Below are positions 55,469-64,000 of a stretch of 64,000 nucleotides of DNA, in pieces (position 1 is the first letter of the stretch; the number at the start of each line of letters is the position of its first letter). A model generated the notes under the pieces. It was not told where the DNA came from, did no database searches, and worked only from the letters and a program-made list of their open reading frames with translations. The translations under genes were made by a program, and so were the position numbers. The DNA is from Pleodorina starrii (taxonomy: Eukaryota > Chlorophyta > Chlorophyceae > Chlamydomonadales > Volvocaceae), in the NCBI GenBank assembly GCA_030267565.1, contig BRXU01000003.1, positions 3,428,001 to 3,492,000 on the forward strand, written 5' to 3'.

Positions 55469-56909
55469 CGGCAGCCGCAGCTCTGCAGCTTTACCTCCTC
55501 ATGACATTTTTCTCGCACACAGCAAGGCGTGAAAGTTCATGGGCATCATGGGTCTTTTCGCAGTGGCCAACTGACTTTTGACGGTACTTCGCATTCCCCT
55601 TTTGGGGCCTGAATGCGCCGTCATGACACACCCCAGACAACTCTCAGAAATACATATCTCAAAGTCGGCACTCGGCAGGGCCCCGATGAATGAAGGGAAG
55701 CGGATGAATCGGTGGCAGTTCGAAGACCAGTTCGAAAGCCAGGACGCCACCCACTCCCCACCCGTGCCATCCATCCACCGCTGCATCAGCCCACCTCCCC
55801 CCCCTTTTTCGCCCACCTCCGTCCCGACCCAGAGGCACGACGCACCAACACTACGGGACGGAGGGCGCAGACAGCATTCATATGCCCAATCAAGTACCCC
55901 AAGATGCTGCGCACAGCGCAGCAACAGTTCACCTTAATTTCCATGTTAGGACATATACGGCACCAACATGTAACATGGAAGCGCGAATGGTGCCGATGCA
56001 GGGGGCCTGCAGCACCTGCAGTGCTGCCCTGGGCTCCCGACATCGAACCTACGCATCCCTCAGTCGGCGCACGCGCTCGCGCTCTCCACCTCACGTTCCC
56101 ACGGTTGGCCGTTGGCGGTTGGGATGATACGCGCTGTGCTGGTGCGCATGGTGTATGCAATAGTTACTTAGCCCCCATCCCCAACGCGTCTGCACGGTAC
56201 CGACCATTCCATCTTGCGCCCTACTTGGTTACGCCAGGCACGTGTCGTGTCAAGTTGCCGAACGCTGGGCGGCATGTCGCAACACGCACATCTGGCAAAC
56301 GCACCCACGCACACGCGCGCACGCGGCTGGCGAGCGCCGTACCTCACACATGGACACACACACATACATACGCACGCGCGAAAGAGGACGTGCTTGCACG
56401 CGAACGCTCACACATACATACACGCGCGCGCACGCTTGCCAGTCCAAACGAAATAAACCAAGCCGACGGCAACGAGCCCGAGCGCCGCACTTCCGCCGGT
56501 GATGTCAAGTTTATGTGCAGTGCAGTTTATACAAAGGCGATGCCGCAGCTAGCGGGCGTGTGGGTAGTCACGTGTCCCGGTATCAAGCCGAAGAGAAAGT
56601 TGGATGAAGTTGGAAAGGAAAAGTGCGTGTTACGGTAAGAAATCTGAGAGAAAAAGAAGTCCCTATTGCGGTAATAGAAAGTATGCACGTGTGGGCAAAA
56701 CGCAGCGCACCTTTGCAACGACACAACGAACAACACAACTGGGGCACACACAAGCCCGGGATTCAGCCAGCAAAGGGCTGCGCAGCCCGCCAGCACGGCC
56801 AGCCCCAACACCAAAACCGGTGCCATGAAGAGGGAGTGAGGACGCCTTCCCCAGCGGCTTTCCCGAAGCTCCGGCATTCATGCGCGCCCGCATCCGGTGC
56901 TCCGGGGCT

Positions 56910-59900
56910 TCATCGACGATTCATCGACGCGCCCCACGCGTTCTGCTTCATTTGCTCCATGAGCGCCCGGCGCCGCAGCTCTCGTCGCTGATCCTGCAGC
57001 GCGAGCAGTTACAGGCGGCACACAAGGGCACCGGGATGCAGCCACCATTCCGTATGTGTGGAACTTTGCCCTGGTTTGCTGACCTGCATCTCCTTACATG
57101 ACACGCCACCAACAACTCCCGGCGCAGGGGGTTCCCCCCGGCTGAAGCTCTGCCCTCCGCCCGGCCCTCCACATGCAACGACGTGGCGGGCGCGGCTGCG
57201 CAACCATGCTTTGGACGGGTGCTGGAGAAGGCCCCCCCCCCAGTCGTCCTGCCACCCCAACCCGCACCAACCAGTCTCCACTCCACTCCACGCCGCGCAG
57301 CCACTCCCTCCCCCACGCCGCGCTCCACTCACTCCCCACCCCCCAACCGCCTTCAGCCACCCCACCCCATACCCCACCCCACTCCACTCCACCCCACTCC
57401 GCAACCCTCCACTCCTACCTCCTCGATCTCCGCCTGCGAGGGCAGCGTATCTTGCTCCAGCAGCTCCTCCTCCTCAAGGTCGTCGCGGAAGGACTGACCG
57501 CCGATGTCGCCGAACTTGAACTGACGGAGGCTGCGCTGGCCGCCCTGGCAGGAGACAGGGAGGGGGAGGGGGAGGAGGCCGGGGGAAAGGGATTGGGATC
57601 GGGATCGGCGGGCGCGGCAAGACGCTGCGGGCGCCGGGGTTTGGAGGAGGGGATGAGGGCTGTGGGGGGCAGTGTGGCAGGCAGGCTCGAGGGCGGCCGG
57701 GGGTCGTGGCAGGACAACCGCAGCCACGGTCTCAGACTCTCAGTCCCCTTCCTCTGGGAGGGCTGGTGGCTGGTGGCTGGTGATAGGGCTGATAGGTTGC
57801 GTGCAGGAGGTGGAGGAGGGGGTGGAGGAGGGGGAGCTGCAATGGTGCCCATGCAGCGCTCACGTCAGAGCACTGCCAGGCAGCCTCGGTGGGAATCAAG
57901 TCGGGGCAGTGGCTCACCGTGGCTCGCTTGCTGGGGCTCTTTCCGCCGGGGGCCTGTGGCTGGCCGGGGCCCTCGTCGAGGACGTCCTCCGCGCCCTGAG
58001 GCAACGAACAGCGGAGGAGGGACGGGGCTCTTAGGGTTTACAGGAAGAGGAACGAGTGAGGGGCTGGGTGCAGTGCTGAAAGCCGGGTACAGGGAAGGCT
58101 CAAGGCTGCCTGTGGGACCGACAGAGGCAGTGCACTGCGAAGGGTGGCACCACTGGGGACCAAGACAGGGGGATTGTGAGTTTGTGATTGCCAAACACGG
58201 AGGAAGGACACGGGACAATGTCCCTGCCCTGCCCCAGCTCTGCAGCGCACGACTCACCCCTTCTGCCCCGGCACCGAACTTCATCTTGCGTGAGGGCCTG
58301 CTGAAGCCGGCCACCGGCGGTGGTGCCGCCGCTGCTGCCGCAGCCGCCGCGGCGGCCGCCTCCGGGTCGATGGAGCCGTCATGCTCGCCCATGCCCGGCC
58401 TGCGGGGAGGCCGAGGTCCAGGTAGAGGTCCAGGTCAGGTTAGGTCAGGTATGGTTAGGTGGGATCATGGCAGGCAAAGATGGCTCAAGGGTCGCAGGGG
58501 TTCTCCGCAAAGGGGCGTAGTCAGGGGCGGTCATGGCGTCGGTTGCTCAATACTGCAAAGTCCGCATCACAACAGCTTGTGAGAGAAAGAGCTGCACACC
58601 CAACACCCTCCCTGGCCTTCCAGCCGAGCAACAAGCAACAGAACCAGCCGCTCCTGAGGGCCCCTCCTCAACAAAGGTCGTTCCTGAGGGCCCCTCCTGA
58701 GGCCGCTCCTGAGGGCCCCTCCTCACATGCCCACACACGCACCTGCGGAAGTCACGCAAGTTGGAGGGCAGACCGGCTTTTCCGCCCGCAGCCGCCGCAG
58801 CCGCTGCCGCCGCGGCCTCCTCATCCACATCACCCGACGACTGCCCGCCGTCAGGCCGGTTGAATCGACCCACGCTGCGGCCGCCACCCCGGGTGCCGCC
58901 TGCGAGCTTCGCCGCCGCGGCTGCCGCCACGGCGTCGTCATCCAGATCGCCACTGAGCCCGTCCCCGGGGCGGTTGAAGCGGACACTGCGGTTGGCCTGA
59001 GAAGCCGTGCTGCCCTTCTTGTCCGGAGAGCTGCCCCCCGGCGCGTCGGGATCCAAGCCGCCGCCTTGGGCATCGCCGGGCCGGTTGAATCGGACGCTGC
59101 GATGGCCACCAGGACCGGCAGAGCCGCCAGCGGCCGCCGCTGCAGCTGCCGCCTCGTCTTCGTCAAACTCGCCGGCAGGGCCGTCGCCGCCGAGCTTGAA
59201 ATGGGCCATGCCCTTGCGTGAGGGGCCGAAACCCGCGCCTCCCGCCGCGGCCGCGCTTGCAGGGTCGTCGTCGAACTCGCCGGCAGGGCCGTCGCCGCCG
59301 CGCTTGAAATGGGCCATGCCCTTGCGTGAGGGGCCGAAACCCGCGCCTCCCGCCGCGGCCGCGCTTGCAGGGTCGTCGTCGAACTTGCCGGCAGGGCCGT
59401 CGCCGCCGCGCTTGAAATGGGCCATGCCCTTGCGTGAGGGGCCGAAACCTGCGCCTCCCGCCGCGGCCGCGCTTGCAGGGTCGTCGTCGAAATCCCCAGC
59501 AGGGCCGTCGCCGCCGCGCTTGAAATGGGCCATGCCCTTGCGTGAGGGGCCGAAACCTGCGCCTCCCGCCGCGGCTGCAGCATCTTCGTCGAAGTCGCCG
59601 GCAGGGCCGTCGCCGCCGCGCTTGAAATGGGCCATGCCCTTGCGTGAGGGGCCGAAACCTGCGCCTCCCGCCGCGGCAGCGTTTGCAGCATCTTCGTCGA
59701 AGTCGCCGGCAGGGCCGTCGCCGCCGCGCTTGAAATGGGCCATGCCCTTGCGTGAGGGGCCGAAACCCGCGCCTCCCGCCGCGGCTGCAGCATCTTCGTC
59801 GAAATCGCCGGCTGGCCCGTCGCCGCCGCGCTTGAAATGGGACATGCCCTTGCGTGAGGGGCCGAAACCTGCGCCTCCCGCCGCGGCTGCAGCATCTTCA

Positions 59901-61175
59901 TCAAAATCACCGCTGGGCCCGTCACCGCCGTGCTTGAAATGGGCCATGCCCTTGCGTGAGGGGCCGAAACCTGCGCCTCCCGCCGCGGCTGCAGCATCTT
60001 CATCAAAATCACCTCCGGGGCCGTCGCCGCCGCGCTTAAATTGCGCCATGCCCTTCCGGGACGGACTGAAGCCGGCACCTCCCGCCGCGGCTGCAGCATC
60101 TTCATCAAAATCACCGCTGGGCCCGTCACCGCCGCGCTTGAAATGGGCCATGCCCTTGCGTGAGGGGCCGAAGCCTTCGCCTCCCGCCGCGGCTGCAGCA
60201 TCTTCATCAAAATCACCTCCACGGCCGTCACCGCCGCGCTTAAAGTGGGCCATGCCCTTCCGGGACGGACTGAAGCCGGCACCTCCCGCCGCTGCAGGCG
60301 CCGCCGCGTCTTCATCAAAATCACCTCCGGGCCCGTCGCCGCCGCGCTTGAACTGGGCCATGCCCTTGCCCCGGCTGCCAGCCCTCGATGCTGCACCGCC
60401 CGTTTCTGAATCGAAGCCCCCTCCAGAGGCAGCATGGCTGGGGCGCCTGAACCCCTTGCCCCAACTGCCCGCGCCAGCGGCGCCTGCCGCCGCCGCATCG
60501 CCGTCCTCATCCAGATCTCCGCCAGCGCTTCTGCCCTTCCGCAGCTGAATGCCACTGCCTTTGCCTCTCACTCCACCGGCGGCGCCGCTAGCCATGGCCG
60601 CCGCCGCTGCCGCCGCCGCCTCATCATCATCCATGTCACCGCCGCTGAAGCCGCCACCAGCGCTGCCGCCAGCGCGCTTCAGTTGCACCGATCGGCTGCC
60701 GCTCCTCGAGGCCGGGTGCAAGCCGGCGTCAGCGGTGCCGCCGCCGCTGCCGCCGTCGCCTAGGAGATGGGACGCACGGCGGGACGCCATTGCGGCTCCG
60801 GCAGCACCGCCGGCCGCAGTGGCCCAGCTGCCGCCGACGTCGCCGCTGCCGCCGCCGCCTTCACCCATGTCGACTCCGATGCTGGCTGCTTCGCGCGGCT
60901 GCTTGAAGGTCTTCAGGTAGATGGATGGAAGCGCGCCGATTTTGCGATTAGCCGGCACCTCTGATGCATCCGCTGCGGCAGCCCCTGAGCCTGCATCCGA
61001 AGCGGCGGCAGCAGCGACGGCACCGCCAGCGGCAGCAGCCCCTGCGCCACCGCCGCCGACTCCAGCGGCCGCGGAGTCGCCGCCGGCGCTGAGGTGCGCT
61101 CCGGCTCGAGGACTGGCCATCGAGGCCGCGGCCGCGGCCGCGGCCGCGGCCGCGGCCGCGGCCGCGGCCGCGGCC

Positions 61176-61207
<32 letters not shown>

Positions 61208-64000
61208 CTCTCCCGCAGGGAGGGCTGCGGACATGGCGGCGGCGGCGGCAGCGGCGCCACCACCGCTGCCCCTGCCACCGCCTCCTCTGCTGGCGCCGTC
61301 AGCACCTTCGGCGCCGGCGGTGCCGTCCGCGCCACTGGCGCCAGCGGCGCCGCCAGCACCACCACCAGGACTCGAGAACAGGCTGCCGCCGGTCGCAGCG
61401 TCACCAGCGGTGCCGCCAGCGACGGCACCGCCGTCACCGCCAGCAGTGGAGGCGCTGCCCAAACGGCTGGCCCGCGTGCCTGCCCCAGGCGAGAAGGCGC
61501 CGGCGACGCCGCCGGCGACGCCTCCCAGCTCTAGTCCCGGCATGGGAGCGCCAAAGCCGGTCGCCGACGGACCTCGGCTGTTGGGGCCCTTGTGGCTGGG
61601 TGTCATGTTACCACCCGCTGCCGATGTGCTGGCAAAGGCCGGACCCGTCATCGACCCTCCGGCGGCGGTCGCCGCTGCAGCCGCTGCAGCTTCATCCAGC
61701 TCCGCCAGAGTGGGCAGCTCCGAAGACATCGCGTGTGCTACCGCACGAGGCGAACCGGCGCCAGCGGCCGCCTCCTTGGCGGCACCGCCGCCGCTGCTGT
61801 TGCTGCCGAACAGACCGCCAAAGACACGTGAGAACAGGCCCTTGTGGGGCGACGCTGCCGCCGCACCCGCGCCCGCAGCGCCTGCCGCGGCGCCGCCACC
61901 GCCAGAGCCAGCGGCAGCGGCTCCCGAGCCCGCGGCTCCGACTCCGGCAGCGGCGGCGGCGTCACCCGCACCCAGTGTCGCCACCGTCGTTGCCCATTCC
62001 CTGCCGCTGCCGCCTCCGTGGCTGATACTGAGCCCAGCGGTGCTTCTGCGAGCGAGACCGGCGGTGCTAGCTGCACCAGCCGCGACTGCAGCAGCTGCAG
62101 CCGCAGCTGTAGCGGCGGCGTCCGGACTGAGCATCGGAAGCTCGCCGGAGACCTCCTGAAGCACCAGGGGGGCGGGGCGGGGCGGAGCGGGGCGGGGTGG
62201 GGCCAAGGCTGAGGCCGAATACTGTGTAGCTATGGAGTGCGAATTAACGATTCCTTGTACGTTGTACCCGAAAGCGGTTGGGCACCTTGCGCACTGAACG
62301 CAGATAGGCATCAACCCTAGGGCCCTAAGTCGACGGCATGCCTGTGTATAGTGGTGGTGGGTAGCCTGGCCGCATCTTTAGAGGGGCAGATTCATGACCC
62401 ATGGGTCGGTGCCCGCCATCGGTGAGGTGAGTAGAAGACAAGAGAGGATCAAGAGAGGAGAGGACAGGAGAGGGAAACGCCGCGCGCGGACGCCGCCCAC
62501 TCACCGCCAAAGTGGGCACCTTGAGCGACGCGCCGCCCGCCACGTCGGCCGTGCGCGCAAACAGGCCGTGACTGCTGTTGACGGAGGGGCCGCTGCTCTG
62601 GGGCTCCTGTGGAGGTGGGGGTTAGGCGGAGAAACGGCGACGAGTTGTCCGTTTCGGCACCGACAAAGCACCGACAAAGACACAGCAGCAAAGCTGAGGG
62701 CGGCATCCAGAGAGGCATGTCGTAGCTCCAGGGCGGGGCCACAAGGCAATCCGAGGGAATCAGGAGGCAAACCCAGGCAGAGGGGCTCGGGCCGCCGGGC
62801 CTTACCGCGACATACAGTGGAGGGCCATGTCCCGCGGTTCTGCTACGGTACATGCCGGTAGACGCGCTGACCCTACGTCCCGCACAGGGCCCATGCACAG
62901 CACCCAAGCCCCGCACGCACCTCCATCATTGCCTCCAGGCCGTCCGCTATGTTGGATCCGTACTTTGCCTCCAGAGCCCGCACCGTCGCCGCTTCCATTG
63001 AGGCCGTGTGCAAGATACCCGGGATGAAGGCGGAGGGGCGCGTCGGTAGCGACGGCGACGACGCTGCGGCGGCTGCCCCGGCGGCCCCGGCGGCCGCTGC
63101 TGCCGCCGCGCCGGAACCAGCAAAGGCGCCGTCCTCCCCCGCCGCGCCGCCCGCCCCTGCTGCCGGCGATGCGCCGGCGGCTGCGGCGCCCGCGTCCGTG
63201 GGGTGCAGTGAGGGCAGCAGCGGCTTGACGAAGGGGTTGTGGGCCGGCGGCGTTGGGAGCATCGTGCTGCCCGTGCTGCCGATGGATGGCAACGCGGATT
63301 TACGGGCGTTGAGAGCTGGAAGCGCCGCGAGAGCGGGAAGCGCCGCAGGGTGCTTGCCGCCGGCATCCGCCGCCGCATCAGCGGCGGCGCCGCCGCCACC
63401 GCTGCCGGCGGCCTCGCCCGGCGTCTGATGGCCGACGACAGTGGGCAGTACGGCCTTTGCCGTCAGCGGCGGCGGCGTCAGGCTGGGGTCGATCTCGGGT
63501 AGCTTCTGCGCTGCGGCGGTCTGCAGCGGCGGCAGCACCTTGGCCTTGGCGGCGACGTTGCGCATGAGAAGCGCCGTAAATGACGCGCTCTTGGCGTCAG
63601 CGGCGCCAGCGGCGGCGGCGCCGTCCTCGCCGCCTGCGCCAGGCTCCCCAAGCACCTTGCTGGTCTTGTGGAAGAGCTCCCCGGCGCCGACGGCGGCACC
63701 GGCGTCAACGTTCACGGCGATGGCGGAGGCGCCGGAAACCGACGGCACGCCAAGGGGGGACTTGGCTCCACCGGTGCCGTCGCCGCTGGAGCCAGCGGAA
63801 GCGGGACCGGAGATGCCGCCAGAGGCGCCGCCAGCGGCCGCTCCTGCTGGGTCGCCGGCGCCGGCGGCCTTGCCGGGCTCGGCGCCAGCGGCGCCGCCGA
63901 CGCCGACCCACGCCGTCGCGCCGCCAGGCCCGGCGGCGCCGACGACGGTCCCAGGCGCCGCCGTGCCGCCTTCCCCGGGCACCGCCTCCGCGGTCGAGAT
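56910..64000 (-). CDS. Giant low-complexity protein with tandem charge-patterned repeats, 5' end outside window
   Basis: Seven exons, high to low: 64000(partial)-62921, 62606-62505, 62155-58743, 58399-58258, 57995-57918, 57544-57419, 56993-56910, giving about 1,674 codons in the window with consistent phases. The first exon is Ala/Gly-rich with islands such as FHKTSKVLGEP, LPEIDPSLTPPP and EAKYGSNIADGLEAMMEE. The 1,138-codon exon holds poly-Ala tracts and then 12 close copies of a 34-37 residue unit (KGMAHFKRGGDG, then DFDEDAAAAAGGAGFGPSR), flanked by at least six diverged copies. Each unit pairs a basic patch with an acidic patch. The C-terminal exons are normal: RQFKFGDIGGQSFRDDLEEE, then a charged helix RRELRRRALMEQMKQN ending NRR. 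No enzyme domain or membrane segment. The family is unrecognised; it may be a scaffold or condensate-type protein. Confidence 0.8.
59130..60380 (-). repeat. Tandem coding repeats, 12 close copies of about 102-108 bases
   Basis: On the plus strand each unit contains GGGCCATGCCCTTGCGTGAGG and CCTCCCGCCGCGG; unit length is a multiple of three. Copies nearest 59,160-59,700 are nearly identical and those nearer 60,380 more varied. All other five frames stay open through the array, producing long shadow frames. Confidence 0.92.
61131..61206 (-). repeat. GCGGCC hexanucleotide run merging into GGC run (poly-Ala codons)
   Basis: About nine perfect GGCCGC units followed by about nine GGC units, encoding an uninterrupted Ala tract of about 25 residues on the minus strand. 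It creates a dense cluster of GCGGCCGC sites. Confidence 0.92.

Larger units (their letters stand above)
52908..56909. other. Long stretch without a convincing gene
   Basis: A possible minus-strand exon lies at 53529-53650 (separate entry) and a GC-rich CCGGGC repeat region at 53,830-53,910. A TTG repeat lies at 54,741-54,762, a perfect 11-base inverted repeat at 55443-55468, and CA/CGCA-rich simple sequence at 56,280-56,440. Other open frames are unsupported. The part next to 56909 should hold the 3' untranslated region of the large minus-strand gene. Confidence 0.45.

Noticed and set aside
59130..60380. Possible CRISPR-like array because of regular repeats
   Set aside because: Units are about 102-108 bases, contiguous, with no spacers, keep codon frame and translate into a protein repeat. 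Eukaryotic context.
59007..62159. Long plus-strand open frames (513 and 412 codons) and another long minus frame (610 codons) over the repeat exon
   Set aside because: They are shadows of the GC-rich tandem repeats. Only the 1,138-codon minus frame links through consistent splice phases to normal exons on both sides.

Overview
The window looks like nuclear DNA of a volvocine green alga (Chlamydomonas or a close relative). The reasons are high GC with Ala/Gly/Ser/Gln-rich coding sequence, many short introns with GTGAGT/GTGCGT donors and GCAG acceptors, TGTAA polyadenylation signals, a radial-spoke-type armadillo gene, a DIRS-type tyrosine-recombinase retrotransposon, and a cytosolic-type tRNA-Arg. 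Gene models were assembled by hand from codon phase, splice sites and family motifs. All are inference from sequence, with no transcript evidence.

Layout. 1-805 (-): 3' part of a Ser/Pro/Gly-rich gene that runs off the left edge. 2454-10343 (+): three tandem copies of a small two-exon gene (82, 81 and 92 aa), family unknown to me. 12003-19056 (+): an 11-exon, about 1,323-aa J-domain/ankyrin/TPR co-chaperone. 19402-24275 (-): a 10-exon, about 860-aa GT28 sterol/lipid glucosyltransferase, tail-to-tail with the J-protein. 25897-29930 (-): a 10-exon, about 364-aa armadillo-repeat protein of the radial spoke RSP8/RSP14 type. 30440-33450 (+): a 7-exon AlgH/UPF0301 (DUF179) protein. 35519-35859: a possible terminal exon of an unidentified gene. 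36721-42815 (+): a 14-exon ankyrin-TRP-type cation channel with an antisense tRNA-Arg(ACG) in one intron.

43992-48720 (+): a decayed DIRS-like retrotransposon with gag, RT/RNase H and tyrosine recombinase, preceded by four close hairpins. A tRNA-like sequence lies just beyond it. 50852-52907 (-): an ankyrin-repeat gene carrying an in-frame TAG and an apparent frameshift, so probably a pseudogene. 52908-56909 is mostly non-coding as far as I can see. 56910-64000 (-): the 3' part of a very large gene whose main exon encodes at least 12 tandem copies of a 34-37 residue charge-patterned repeat flanked by poly-Ala tracts. It continues past the right edge.

The genes do not form a pathway. Two (the armadillo protein and the channel) would fit ciliary or membrane functions, and the rest are housekeeping or lineage-specific. 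I found no CRISPR array, operon or clearly new defence-like system. The most novel-looking items are the tandem small-protein family and the charge-patterned repeat protein.
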